In this document: piece after piece, positions 26,423-35,171 of the stretch
Layout: each line of letters opens with the position of its first letter
Numbering within the stretch: position 1 is the first letter of the stretch
NCBI GenBank assembly: GCA_016196035.1
Contig: JACPYM010000088.1
Coordinates: 62,001-126,000, forward strand
Source of the DNA: Acidobacteriota bacterium
Lineage (GTDB): Bacteria > Acidobacteriota > Blastocatellia > RBC074
Length of the DNA stretch: 64,000 nucleotides
Reading direction: 5' to 3'
Position numbers and translations under genes: made by a program
Notes under the pieces: generated by a model
What the model saw: only the letters and a program-made list of their open reading frames with translations
The model's database searches: none
What the model was told of the DNA's origin: nothing

Positions 26423-27298
26423 CTAAAGGCCGAGCACTTCTTTGACCTTTGCGCCGATGTCCGCCGGGCTTTTCACCACGTGAATGCCTGCTTCGGTCAT
26501 GGCTTTCATCTTCTCTTCGGCGGTGCCTTTGCCGCCCGCAATGATTGCGCCCGCGTGGCCCATGCGGCGGCCTGGTGGCGCAGTTTGGCCGCAGATGAAA
26601 CCGACGACGGGTTTCTTGACATAAGCTCTGACGTATTCGGCGGCTTCTTCTTCAGCCGAGCCGCCGATTTCGCCGATCATAACAATGGCGTCGGTGTCGG
26701 GGTCGTGGTTGAAAAGCTCTACGGCATCGCGTTGTTGCGTGCCGATGATCGGGTCGCCGCCGATGCCGATGCAGGTGGATTGGCCGATGCCGAGCGCGGT
26801 CAATTGGCCGACCGCTTCATAGGTCAACGTGCCAGAGCGCGAGACGACGCCGACGCGGCCTTCAAGGTGAATGCGTGCGGGCATGATGCCGACTTTGCAT
26901 TTGCCGGGCGAGATGACGCCGGGGCAGTTGGGGCCGACAAGGCGCACGCCGGGACGCGCTTTCAGATAGGCGTAGGCTTTGACCATGTCGAGCGAGGGAA
27001 TGCCTTCGGTGATGCAGACGATCAGCGCGACGCCGGCGTCGGCGGCTTCCATGATCGCGTCGGCGGCGAAGGGCGGCGGTACGTAAATGACTGAGGCATT
27101 CGCGCCGGTTTTCGCGACGGCTTCGCTGACGGTGTTGAAGACGGCGAAGCCTTCGTGCGTCGCGCCGCCTTTGCCGGGCGTGACACCGCCGACGATGTTA
27201 GTGCCGTAATCGCGCATTTGCAGCGCGTGGAAAGTGCCCTCTTTGCCGGTCAAGCCCTGGACGAGCAAACGGGTGTTCTTATCAACGAGAACGCTCAA
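26423..27298 (-). CDS. sucD: Succinate-CoA ligase (ADP/GDP-forming) subunit alpha
   Basis: 291 residues, standard length. It binds CoA and carries the active His phosphorylated during substrate-level phosphorylation in the TCA cycle. Seen: [13 protein letters not shown] and GGVTPGKGG (CoA-binding Rossmann part), [20 protein letters not shown], and [10 protein letters not shown] with the catalytic His near residue 249. The start is TTG at 27298 with GAGGAGG just upstream. The beta subunit gene sucC is not adjacent, which is unusual. Confidence 0.96.
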   Translation of the reverse strand: MSVLVDKNTRLLVQGLTGKEGTFHALQMRDYGTNIVGGVTPGKGGATHEGFAVFNTVSEAVAKTGANASVIYVPPPFAADAIMEAADAGVALIVCITEGIPSLDMVKAYAYLKARPGVRLVGPNCPGVISPGKCKVGIMPARIHLEGRVGVVSRSGTLTYEAVGQLTALGIGQSTCIGIGGDPIIGTQQRDAVELFNHDPDTDAIVMIGEIGGSAEEEAAEYVRAYVKKPVVGFICGQTAPPGRRMGHAGAIIAGGKGTAEEKMKAMTEAGIHVVKSPADIGAKVKEVLGL

Positions 27299-27433
27299 GC
27301 TTCCTCCTCGATCTCGTGATTTCAGGTTTGAAATTGGAGATCAGTTATTGGTGAATTGATGATTGCCTGCCTAAATGAAGCGGCCCGAATGAAGCGAGAA
27401 GATAGCACGCGCAAATTGCAATTTGAAACGTCT

Positions 27434-27555
27434 CTGGGTACGCACGGCTTCCAGCGTGCAGGCTTGGCGCTAGACAGGCGAAGGACGAAGGCACATTCTT
27501 ACAGCAGACTTCCGCCTAAGGCCAAGCCTGCATGCTGAAAGCGGTGCGTACCCAG
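27434..27555. repeat. Long imperfect inverted repeat between sucD and the HEAT gene
   Basis: The outer arms CTGGGTACGCAC (27434-27445) and GTGCGTACCCAG (27544-27555) are perfect. Inner segments also pair: AGCGTGCAGGCTTGGC against GCCAAGCCTGCATGCT. It ends 2 bases after the stop codon of the minus-strand HEAT gene, so it could also work as a 3' end structure. Confidence 0.7.
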
Positions 27556-27557
27556 GC

Positions 27558-28421
27558 TCACTTCCGCGCGCCCTTCAGCTTCGCCAGCGCCTCAGCGGCG
27601 GCGTTCTTCACCGCCGGATGCGCGTCATGGGCAGCGGCCTCTTCCAAAGCGGGGCGGGCGCGTTCGATGCCGAGTTTGCCCAGCCATTCGCAGGCCCAGC
27701 GGCGCATTTCGGGCATGTTTTGCTGTTTCAAAATGCCGATCAATTCACTAGGGCCGTTGCGCGTGTCTTTCAACGCATACATGGTTTGCTCGGCCAGTTG
27801 GCGGATATTTGACTGACTGCTGCGCAGCAAAAAGGACATCATCTGCATGCTCTTGCGCGAGAAGGTCACATCGGTCATTTGATTCAATGTAAGCGCCGCG
27901 ATGCAACGCACGCGCATGTCGTCTTCATCCGTCACCTCGACGCCGTTCGGATTGAAGATGCTGTTGAGCACCGCATTCTTGGCCTGAAAGACTTTGAACG
28001 AACCGAGCGCCGGAACTAAGGCTAACCGCACACGCCAATCAGGATCGCCGGTGAGTTCGCGCAAGGGTTCAACGGCTTCCTTCGAGCCAAGCTGCCCCAG
28101 CGTTTGGATGGCGGCAAGGCGCACTTGTGCATCTTCGCTGCGCAACAAACCAATCAACGGTTCGACCGCTTGCTGGCGGCAAGCCTTGCTCAATTGCTTG
28201 ACCGCCTCGGCCCGCGCCGCAGCATCAGCGCTTTTGAGCGCCGCCAGTTCGCGTTGCAAGGTCTCGCTGGCGCCTTCACGCAAGCTGGCGCATTGCTCGT
28301 AAAAAGGCAGCGGCGCGAGTTTGGATTGCGCGCGCGCCGCGACGGACAGGCACAGGCTGAGCAACAAGAGCATTGTATAGGGCTGCCAGTACATTAGTTG
28401 ATTTAACCGATAAGCTTTCAT
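27558..28421 (-). CDS. Secreted HEAT-repeat protein
   Basis: 287 residues with a signal peptide (MLLLLSLCLSVAARAQS). The rest consists of about six HEAT/PBS-lyase-like helical repeats, for example EPLIGLLRSEDAQVRLAAIQ and EPLRELTGDPDWRVRLALVP, a scaffold for protein binding. Its ATG overlaps the TGA of the upstream Tat-signal gene (ATGA at 28418-28421), so translation is coupled. The two products probably work together in the periplasm or at the envelope. Confidence 0.85.
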   Translation of the reverse strand: MKAYRLNQLMYWQPYTMLLLLSLCLSVAARAQSKLAPLPFYEQCASLREGASETLQRELAALKSADAAARAEAVKQLSKACRQQAVEPLIGLLRSEDAQVRLAAIQTLGQLGSKEAVEPLRELTGDPDWRVRLALVPALGSFKVFQAKNAVLNSIFNPNGVEVTDEDDMRVRCIAALTLNQMTDVTFSRKSMQMMSFLLRSSQSNIRQLAEQTMYALKDTRNGPSELIGILKQQNMPEMRRWACEWLGKLGIERARPALEEAAAHDAHPAVKNAAAEALAKLKGARK

Positions 28422-29791
28422 TTTTGTGCGATCTGCCCCGCCAGATCGGGGTTGTTCGGCGTCAACAATTTCAACGCGCGCACGGCGTGCCCGATAGCGA
28501 TCACCAGGTCGCTGACGAATTTGCTGTGCCAGCGGCGGAATTCATCCAGATCGAGCGCGCGCAATTTGACCAGACTTTCATACAATGCCTGTTCGCCCGC
28601 TTTGACACGCTGTTGCTGATCGGGGGTCAGTGTGAACAGTTTGTTGAGCAAGCCATAATTGATGGCTTCCAAAATGTGCCCCTGCATTTTGATCTGCGAA
28701 CGCAAGCGCATGGCTTCCAAAATCTGGGGGGGCGGGCTGCCGCTAGTGACGACGCGCCCTTCCTGACTGACGGCCATGCGCTTGATCGCTTCGGGGCCCA
28801 TCGCTTTAGCGGCATCGGCTTCACGGTCAATCGCTTTGGCATCGCCCTCCATGCGGTAAATCGTCAGATCGAGCAGGCTCTTGACGCGCGCGGGCATGTC
28901 GTTGCGGCGATAGCCGTGTTGGCAACTGGCAAAGAATCCGTAAACCGCGTGCAGGCCAAAACAACTGTGTTTGTTGATCGCCTGGCGGAATTCGAGCGAT
29001 TCCAATTCGCCCTGCGCCAGCGAGTTGCGCACGCCGCTGCACATCTGCTCATAGGCGGCAAAGGCGCGATCCAGCACCTGATGCAAATCAATCTTTTCGC
29101 CATATCCATTCACCCACGTGCCGGGCGTCGGCGGCACCAGCCTCGAGAGTGCAATCAAACCCCACGGCAGATGTTCTTCCAGCAACTTGGCTTCATAGCG
29201 GTTCAAATCGGTTGGGTCGCAGCGAAAGAGCGCTTTGGCATGTTCGCCCGCCTCGCGCAACGTGTATTGATTTGCGCCCACGCGCAACGCTTGATCGGGG
29301 CTGACATGCGCTTCGAGAAAGGTTTTGAGAAAGCTGTTCTCGTGGACTTCGGCATTGCGCTGAAAGCAGACATAGCGTTTGCCGTTGACCTCACGCTCTT
29401 CAGCATATTTGGTGCAAAGGTGATCCACGGCTTTCGCGCCATCGCTCAGCGTGAAGTCGCGCCCGAAACCGCGCACCGCATGAATGAGCGCCCACGGCGT
29501 CATCAGTTCACGCGCATAATGACTGGTGATGTCTTCCGCCGCGCGCAAGGCATTGGCGTAATCGGCAGTCAACTTGACGGGCGGCAGCAGTTTGAAATTG
29601 GCGGCCGCATTCGTGGCCGGATTTGCCGCAGGAGCGGGTTTGCTAGCGCTAAAGAAACCGGCTTGATACGCCAACGCGCCCGCGCCAATGGCGCCCAATG
29701 CGCCCGCGCCGAGCAGCAAAAAGTTCCGGCGGGCAGGTTGGGGCGCAGCCTGCTCGACTGTTTTTTTCTGACGATGCTTTGCTTTACTCAT
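28418..29791 (-). CDS. Twin-arginine signal protein of unknown function
   Basis: 457 residues. The N-terminus has a twin-arginine-like export signal (PARRNFLLLGAGALGAIGAG). The mature part is alpha-helical with conserved-looking stretches such as TPWALIHAVRGFGRDFTL, GKRYVCFQRN, NKHSCFGLHAVYGF and KHSCFG/CQHGY, where Cys and His residues cluster. I do not recognise the family. Tat export suggests folding or cofactor insertion in the cytoplasm (inference). It is coupled to the HEAT-repeat gene by a 4-base overlap. Confidence 0.8.
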   Translation of the reverse strand: MSKAKHRQKKTVEQAAPQPARRNFLLLGAGALGAIGAGALAYQAGFFSASKPAPAANPATNAAANFKLLPPVKLTADYANALRAAEDITSHYARELMTPWALIHAVRGFGRDFTLSDGAKAVDHLCTKYAEEREVNGKRYVCFQRNAEVHENSFLKTFLEAHVSPDQALRVGANQYTLREAGEHAKALFRCDPTDLNRYEAKLLEEHLPWGLIALSRLVPPTPGTWVNGYGEKIDLHQVLDRAFAAYEQMCSGVRNSLAQGELESLEFRQAINKHSCFGLHAVYGFFASCQHGYRRNDMPARVKSLLDLTIYRMEGDAKAIDREADAAKAMGPEAIKRMAVSQEGRVVTSGSPPPQILEAMRLRSQIKMQGHILEAINYGLLNKLFTLTPDQQQRVKAGEQALYESLVKLRALDLDEFRRWHSKFVSDLVIAIGHAVRALKLLTPNNPDLAGQIAQK

Positions 29792-29919
29792 CGAGAATTC
29801 TTTTCATTCGGACTGAACTATGAAACGAGGCAGGCAACGCTAAACCACGCTGTGAGGCTTGTCAATCGGGCCTTTCCGCGCGGCAATCCGCGAGTCGTTG
29901 GCGCAACCAAGCTGAGTGA

Positions 29920-29947
29920 TTGACTCTGTACTTTCGCCAGCTATAAT
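29920..29947 (+). promoter_or_regulatory. Sigma-70 promoter of the thiolase gene
   Basis: TTGACT (29920-29925), a 16-base spacer, and a consensus TATAAT (29942-29947), 56 bases before the thiolase ATG. This is the best promoter match in the window. It lies in the divergent gap between the Tat-signal protein and the thiolase. Confidence 0.7.
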
Positions 29948-30003
29948 CGCCCTTACTTCATCAACAACGCGGTTTTTCATACCAGCGCAGAGGTCTAGCA
30001 GTT

Positions 30004-31194
30004 ATGGCAACCACCATCAAAGAAGCCGTCATCATCAGCGCCACGCGCACGGCCATCGGCAAATTCCAAGGTGCGCTCAAACCGTTTCGCGCGCCCGAAC
30101 TCGGCACCATCGCCATCCGCCACGCCATCGAACGCGCCGGCCTTGACGCCGCGCAGGTGGACGAAGTGTTGATGGGCAATGTGCTGCAAGCGGGTCTGGG
30201 ACAAAACCCGGCGCGCCAGGCCGCTTTGAAAGCGGGCATCCCCGATACAGTTTCGGCAATGACCGTCAACAAAGTCTGCGGCTCCGGGTTGAAGACAGTC
30301 ATGCTGGCCGCGCAATCCATCGCGCTGGGCGACAATGAATTGATCGTCGCGGGCGGCATGGAATCCATGAGCAATGCGCCGTATCTGCTGCCCAAAGGCC
30401 GCGACGGTTATCGCATGGGCAACGGCGAAATCGTGGATTCGATGGTGCACGACGGTCTCTGGTGCGCATTTGACAACTGGCACATGGGCGAGACCGGCGA
30501 AGTCGTTTGCGAACGCTACGGCATCACGCGCGCACAGCAGGATGAATACGCGCTCAATTCGCAACGCAAGGCCGTCGCCGCCATCCAAGCAGGCAAGTTC
30601 AAAGACGAAATCTGCCGGGTCGAAATCCCGCAACGCAAAGGCGACCCGGTTATCTTTGACACCGACGAAGGCCCGCGCGCCGATTCGACGTTGGAGTCAT
30701 TGGCCAAATTGAAACCGGCTTTTCGCAAAGACGGTTCGGTCACGGCGGGCAACGCTTCGACGATTAATGACGGCGCGGCGGCGTTGGTCGTGACATCGCT
30801 GGAACTGGCGCATAAGATGCAGCGCGCGCCAATCGCCCGCATCGTCGCGCAAGCCGTGGCCGGCGTCGAACCCAAGCTGGTCATGATGGCACCGGTGGAG
30901 GCCGTCAAAATGGTTGCGGCCAAAGCTGGTTGGAAATTGGCGGATGTTGATCTATTTGAATTGAACGAAGCGTTTGCTTCGCAAGCAGTCGCGTTGATCC
31001 AACAGCTTGAACTCGACCCGGCGCGCGTCAACGTCAATGGCGGCGCGGTGGCGTTGGGCCATCCCATCGGCGCATCCGGCGCGCGCGTGCTGGTGACGCT
31101 GCTTTATGAAATGCAAAAGCGCAATGCCAAACGCGGCATCGCCAGTCTTTGCCTGGGTGGCGGCAACGCCGTCGCCCTGGCGGTTGAAAGATAA
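30004..31194 (+). CDS. Acetyl-CoA C-acetyltransferase (thiolase)
   Basis: 396 residues, family length. It condenses or cleaves acetyl-CoA/acetoacetyl-CoA. The acyl-accepting Cys is in NKVCGSGLK (Cys92); His353 lies in [12 protein letters not shown]; the second catalytic Cys383 is in [10 protein letters not shown]. The signature [14 protein letters not shown] is complete. This is the biosynthetic (thlA/atoB-like) type by similarity. An excellent promoter precedes it, and a heptamer hairpin separates it from the TPR gene downstream. Confidence 0.95.
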   Translation: MATTIKEAVIISATRTAIGKFQGALKPFRAPELGTIAIRHAIERAGLDAAQVDEVLMGNVLQAGLGQNPARQAALKAGIPDTVSAMTVNKVCGSGLKTVMLAAQSIALGDNELIVAGGMESMSNAPYLLPKGRDGYRMGNGEIVDSMVHDGLWCAFDNWHMGETGEVVCERYGITRAQQDEYALNSQRKAVAAIQAGKFKDEICRVEIPQRKGDPVIFDTDEGPRADSTLESLAKLKPAFRKDGSVTAGNASTINDGAAALVVTSLELAHKMQRAPIARIVAQAVAGVEPKLVMMAPVEAVKMVAAKAGWKLADVDLFELNEAFASQAVALIQQLELDPARVNVNGGAVALGHPIGASGARVLVTLLYEMQKRNAKRGIASLCLGGGNAVALAVER

Positions 31195-31200
31195 TACAGA

Positions 31201-31260
31201 AGGGGCTGGGGGCTAGGGCCGCAGCCTCTAGTCCCTAGCCTCTAGTTCCTAACCCCTAAC
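31201..31260. repeat. Heptanucleotide array upstream of the zinc-ribbon TPR gene
   Basis: Left part AGGGGCTGGGGGCTAGGG; right part made of 7-base units CCCTAGC, CTCTAGT, TCCTAAC, CCCTAAC. The two parts are roughly complementary. It ends one base before the ATG at 31262, leaving no room for a normal SD. Confidence 0.75.
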
Positions 31261-31261
31261 C

Positions 31262-32506
31262 ATGATTTTCTGCCAACGTTGTAAAAAGGCGAATTCGCTC
31301 GATGCCGACTATTGCGAAAGTTGCGGCACACGGCTCTTGCTCGTCTCGCATACCTTTGACAACGCGCTTTTTGAAGGGCCGGAAAATCCGCTGGAAGAGC
31401 ACCTGCTCGAACGCATCAGCGCGCTTGAAGGTGCCCTCACTCGTGCGAATGAACGTTTTGAACAACTGCTTGATTTGGCGCAGCAGCAAGCGACCGGCAG
31501 CTTTTACGACCACATGATGTTGGAATCGCTGACCGAGATTCTGACCGAGATGCGCGCGGTAGACCCTGAGGAATTGGAAACCCGCTGGCGCAATCGGGTG
31601 GCGCGGCATTACGAAGAGACGGCTGAGCGTGAACGGTTGGATGAGCGCTGCGACTTGATCATCGGCGCTTATCGGGGCGCCCAGCGCGAGCAACGCGAAC
31701 AATTCATTGATCTGGTCGAAGAAGGCACGCTACTCATCAGCGAGGGCCGCACGCGGCGCGGCTTGCGTATGCTGGAAAGCGCGCTGGCACTGGATGAACA
31801 CAACGCCGAACTCTGTTTCACCGTCGGCGAATACTATTTCCATCTGGGCAAAGCCAGCGAGGCCACCTCGTATCTGCAACGCGCGTTGCATAAACGCAGC
31901 GATCATTTTGGCGCGCAATTGCTGCTGGGCTTGCTTGACAGCGACGAAGGCCAGACCGAATCGGCACGCACGCATTTGCAACACGCGCTGGCGCTGGATG
32001 ACAACTCATTTGCCGCGCACTACAGCCTGGGCCGCCTGCTCATCAGCCATGGCAAAGTCGAGGAAGCCGTCACGCATCTCAAACGTGCGCTCACGCTCAA
32101 ACCCACGCCGGAAATGCATTATCTGGTCGGACGCGCTTACTGGGAGCAGGGCCGCGAAGAGCAGGCCTTGAAGCATCTGCAAAAAGCCATCCGTCTGGAC
32201 CCGCGCTTTGATGCCGCGCTGTACAGCCTCGGCTGGATTCACTGGCAAGCCAATCGCACCAATGAAGCGCGTGTGCATTTCCAGGCTGCCTATGACATCA
32301 ATCCGCACGACGCGCTCTATCGCAACGCACTGCAAGCCAACGCGGGTGAACCACTGGCGACACCGCCTTCGCTGGGTTGGTCAAGTCTGCTCAAGCCGCT
32401 GGGCCAGCGGCGCAAAAGCAAAGTCAACGAGACGCGCTTTGCGGAATTGTTATGGCGCGATTTGAATTCGCTGGCCGGGCTGCCGCGCAAAGTTTCGCGG
32501 AAATAA
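31262..32506 (+). CDS. Zinc-ribbon TPR protein
   Basis: 414 residues. An N-terminal zinc ribbon (FCQRCKKAN...YCESCG) is followed by a helical segment with coiled-coil character (about 50-150), then about six TPR units (about 155-350; e.g. [40 protein letters not shown]). No membrane segment or signal peptide, so cytosolic. It shares the zinc-ribbon plus repeat design with the protein at 1756-3528. Function unknown; TPRs suggest a protein-binding role. Confidence 0.85.
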   Translation: MIFCQRCKKANSLDADYCESCGTRLLLVSHTFDNALFEGPENPLEEHLLERISALEGALTRANERFEQLLDLAQQQATGSFYDHMMLESLTEILTEMRAVDPEELETRWRNRVARHYEETAERERLDERCDLIIGAYRGAQREQREQFIDLVEEGTLLISEGRTRRGLRMLESALALDEHNAELCFTVGEYYFHLGKASEATSYLQRALHKRSDHFGAQLLLGLLDSDEGQTESARTHLQHALALDDNSFAAHYSLGRLLISHGKVEEAVTHLKRALTLKPTPEMHYLVGRAYWEQGREEQALKHLQKAIRLDPRFDAALYSLGWIHWQANRTNEARVHFQAAYDINPHDALYRNALQANAGEPLATPPSLGWSSLLKPLGQRRKSKVNETRFAELLWRDLNSLAGLPRKVSRK

Positions 32507-33087
32507 AAGCTGGTTCACCAAAAGGATCGTTGCAAAACCAACCAACGCTGTGCCTGCACTTCACACTCTACGGGCGGCCTGTGAGCGCAGTCCCTTTTTC
32601 CAAGCACCGTCATGGACGATTATCCATTCGTGAGCTGTCACTAAAAAGCTGCTTGCTGTAAAAAATTCGGGGAAAGAAGTTCAGAGTTCAGGCTTCAGCG
32701 TGACAGGTTCTTACCCGTGACACGCTAAAGCCTGAACTCTGAACGCTTGTTCCCTTTCCAACCCCGAATTAGTTACAGCAAGAAAAAATTTCCTCTCCAA
32801 AAATGGCGCTCCCCTTCCGGCTTTTTCACTGCCACGTGTTATACTCCTCAGCGTTAAGCCAACAAGGAATCAGCAGTCAATAATGCCTGCCGTTGAACTT
32901 GTGGCCGACGTACTCAGATGCGGTAATTGAACGCATTGAATTCAACTAGCCTTCAGTGCGAAAACGCCTTCCCGGTTGTTTGGCTTCCCGCCTTTAGAAT
33001 CAAAGCCGCAACCAGCGAAGTGCGCGCGGGCCGCGAACGTAGGCTGAAAGATCAACCTGAATTGGAAACCAATAGAGAAGGACAACT
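32507..33087. other. 581-base leader region of recA
   Basis: No gene is supported here. It contains a nested palindrome at 32652-32782, then a TATACT that could be a -10 element at about 32839 (no clear -35), and about 250 bases of possible leader before recA. I see no clear LexA/SOS box. Confidence 0.45.
32652..32782. repeat. Nested palindrome with heptamer core upstream of recA
   Basis: Outer arms CTTGCTGTAA...TTCGGGG and CCCCGAATT...TTACAGCAAG. Inner arms 32679-32702 and 32721-32744 pair over 24 bp with one mismatch, and their sequence is built of 7-base units (GTTCAGA, GTTCAGG, CTTCAGC). The innermost loop is GACAGGTTCTTACCCGTGA-like. Confidence 0.85.
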
Positions 33088-34188
33088 ATGGCTATTGTAA
33101 ACAGCGAAAAAGCGAAAGCGATTGAAGCGGCCCTGGCGCAAATCGAGAAGAACTTCGGCAAAGGCTCGATCATGAAACTCGGTGACCACGGCACCGATGA
33201 CATCCCGGTGATTTCCACCAGCAGCATCGGCATTGACGCCGCCATCGGCGTGGGCGGTTTCCCACGCGGTCGCGTCGTCGAAGTCTTCGGCCCGGAAAGC
33301 TCGGGCAAAACCACGCTCGCCTTGCACGTCGTCGCCGAGGCGCAAAAGGCCGGCGGCATTGCGGCTTACATTGACGCCGAACACGCGCTCGATGCGGTTT
33401 ATGCCCAAAAACTGGGCGTGAACATCAACGACCTGTTCGTCTCGCAGCCCGATTCGGGCGAGCAGGCGCTGGAGATTACCGAATCGCTGGTGCGCTCCAA
33501 CGCGATTGACGTGCTGGTGATTGATTCGGTCGCCGCCCTGACGCCGCGCGCCGAATTGGAAGGCGATATGGGCGATTCGCTGCCCGGTTTGCAGGCGCGG
33601 CTGATGTCGCAGGCACTGCGCAAATTGACGGCGGTCATCGGACGTTCCAACACCTGCCTGATCTTCATCAACCAGATTCGTGAAAAGATCGGGGTGATGT
33701 TCGGTTCGCCCGAAACCACGACCGGCGGGCGCGCGCTGAAGTTCTATTCGTCGGTGCGCGTGGACATTCGCCGCATCGCCGCGATCAAGGATGGCGACGC
33801 CGTCGTCGGCAACCGCACCAAGGTCAAGATCGTCAAGAACAAAGTCGCGCCACCTTTCCGCGAAGCCGAATTCGACATCATGTATGGCGAAGGCATCTCG
33901 AAATGGGGCGAGATTATTGATCTCGGCGTTGACCGCAAAGTGGTCGAAAAATCCGGCGCGTGGTTCTCTTATCGCGGCGAACGGCTAGGTCAGGGCCGCG
34001 AAAACTCTAAGAACACCTTGCGCGAAAATCCCGAACTGGCCGGACGGGTCGAAACGGAATTGCGCGCGGTGTTGGGCTTGGTTGCCAAACCGCAACCGGC
34101 CGCAGCGGCTAGTGCAGCGGCCGCCGCCAGTGCTGAAGCCGCCCCGGCCGCACGGCGCGGGCGCGCGGCGAAAGAAGGGGAAGAGTAG
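33088..34188 (+). CDS. recA: Recombinase RecA
   Basis: 366 residues. ATP-dependent strand-exchange protein and SOS co-protease. Walker [10 protein letters not shown] (about residues 69-77), the signature [31 protein letters not shown] (loop L1/L2 side), and [10 protein letters not shown] are all intact. The C-terminal tail is Ala-rich ([17 protein letters not shown]) and longer than in E. coli, without the usual fully acidic end. GAGAAGG precedes the ATG. Confidence 0.98.
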   Translation: MAIVNSEKAKAIEAALAQIEKNFGKGSIMKLGDHGTDDIPVISTSSIGIDAAIGVGGFPRGRVVEVFGPESSGKTTLALHVVAEAQKAGGIAAYIDAEHALDAVYAQKLGVNINDLFVSQPDSGEQALEITESLVRSNAIDVLVIDSVAALTPRAELEGDMGDSLPGLQARLMSQALRKLTAVIGRSNTCLIFINQIREKIGVMFGSPETTTGGRALKFYSSVRVDIRRIAAIKDGDAVVGNRTKVKIVKNKVAPPFREAEFDIMYGEGISKWGEIIDLGVDRKVVEKSGAWFSYRGERLGQGRENSKNTLRENPELAGRVETELRAVLGLVAKPQPAAAASAAAAASAEAAPAARRGRAAKEGEE

Positions 34189-34244
34189 TTGAAGATGAGG
34201 GCGGGCAGGCTAATTGCCTGTTCGCCCTCAAATGGAGCTACGCG

Positions 34245-34553
34245 ATGGGCACTCATAAGAAAGGCAAGAGCAGCGAAGCGGTGCGACTTGGATTGCCACT
34301 GCTGAAACGTGTTTATGATGGCGAGGAGATCGAATACTACCCGCTCGGCAAATACATCGTGATTCAACCACAATGTTGCGGCGGGCGGCCGACGGTATTG
34401 AATACGCGCATTACAGCGGAAGGTATTATGGATTTGCTATCAGCCGGATATAGCGTGTGGCAAGTAGCGACCCGTTTCGGACTTCCCTTGGCAGCGATCA
34501 AAGAGGCAGCCGCTCTAGCTCAGCAATATGATTACGCCCAAAGCTTTGCATAA
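34245..34553 (+). CDS. DUF433 domain protein, likely antitoxin
   Basis: 102 residues. The pattern CCGGRPTVLNTRITAEGIMDLLSAGYSVWQVATRFGLPLAAIKEAAALAQQY is the DUF433 winged-helix-like domain. Such genes commonly pair with a PIN-like DUF5615 gene downstream, as is the case here (2-base gap). Probably the DNA-binding antitoxin that also represses the pair (family knowledge, not shown here). Confidence 0.85.
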   Translation: MGTHKKGKSSEAVRLGLPLLKRVYDGEEIEYYPLGKYIVIQPQCCGGRPTVLNTRITAEGIMDLLSAGYSVWQVATRFGLPLAAIKEAAALAQQYDYAQSFA

Positions 34554-34555
34554 TT

Positions 34556-34924
34556 GTGGTTGATGCGGATATTAGCAGCACCATCGTGTTGCAAGAGATT
34601 GCGCGCTGGTATCCAGGCATGGTTATTAGTTTGCGGGACATCCGGCCTAACGCTCGAATTCTTGACCCCGAAATTCCACTCTATTTATTGCAATTACGTC
34701 AGCCTACATTTGTGACAATCAACTACGCAGATTTTCAGCCAAAGGACTTTGTGCATCCACGGTATTGCATTATTCGGTTGAAACTAAGACAGCGTGAGGA
34801 ATCTTTTGTCCCAGCGATTTTGCGTTCCTTTCTGCTTGAGCCACAATTCAAGAGCAAGGCTAAGCGCCCGGGCAAAGTCATTTCGTGGACAAAAGAAGGT
34901 GGAATTCACTGTGTTGGAGTTTGA
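34556..34924 (+). CDS. PIN-like (DUF5615/Mut7-C type) protein, likely toxin
   Basis: 122 residues from a GTG at 34556, two bases after the stop of the DUF433 gene. The N-terminal VDADISSTIVLQEIARW carries the first acidic residues of the PIN-like fold, and FVTINYADFQPKDF corresponds to the second acidic motif (usually T-x-D-x-D-F; here weaker, INYADF). The fold is related to RNA-cleaving PIN nucleases. The weakened motif makes activity uncertain. Confidence 0.7.
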   Translation: MVDADISSTIVLQEIARWYPGMVISLRDIRPNARILDPEIPLYLLQLRQPTFVTINYADFQPKDFVHPRYCIIRLKLRQREESFVPAILRSFLLEPQFKSKAKRPGKVISWTKEGGIHCVGV

Positions 34925-34955
34925 AGCGGGCGGATTGCCGTTCAACGTAAACAAT

Positions 34956-35017
34956 AGTGCCGGTCGGAACATTTTCGGTATGCTGGAGGGCAGCGTGAAA
35001 ATGTTCCGACCGGCACT
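34956..35017. repeat. Perfect 21-bp inverted repeat
   Basis: Arms 34956-34976 and 34997-35017 match perfectly (start AGTGCCGGTCGGAAC, end GTTCCGACCGGCACT) with a 20-base loop. It lies after the toxin gene and has no T-run. Confidence 0.85.
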
Positions 35018-35039
35018 GGTGGGCTAACAACTTGAAGAA

Positions 35040-35168
35040 ATGAGAGCCATCGAAGCGGGAGAAGCAGTGTACGATGAACTCTCGACGGCGGGCATTATAC
35101 ACTGCAATCCTATTCAGGCAAGTCCTGACTGGGCTTTCGATACGATAATTTTCCAGCACGAAAGCTGA
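35040..35168 (+). CDS. Possible 42-residue small protein directly upstream of selD
   Basis: Open frame from ATG 35040 to TGA 35166-35168, ending 3 bases before the selD ATG. The product starts MRAIEAGEAVYDELSTAGII and ends in FDTIIFQHES. There is only a weak SD (GAAGAA). Composition is protein-like and the tight spacing would allow coupling to selD, but it could equally be a gene fragment. No family recognised. Confidence 0.3.
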   Translation: MRAIEAGEAVYDELSTAGIIHCNPIQASPDWAFDTIIFQHES

Positions 35169-35171
35169 CTT

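Noticed and set aside
28373-29923. 516-codon plus-strand frame
   Set aside because: Antisense to the Tat-signal gene; long only because the DNA is GC-rich. No family features.
32800-33087. LexA/SOS box before recA
   Set aside because: No palindrome matching known SOS boxes was seen; the SOS box of this group is not known to me, so absence is not proof.
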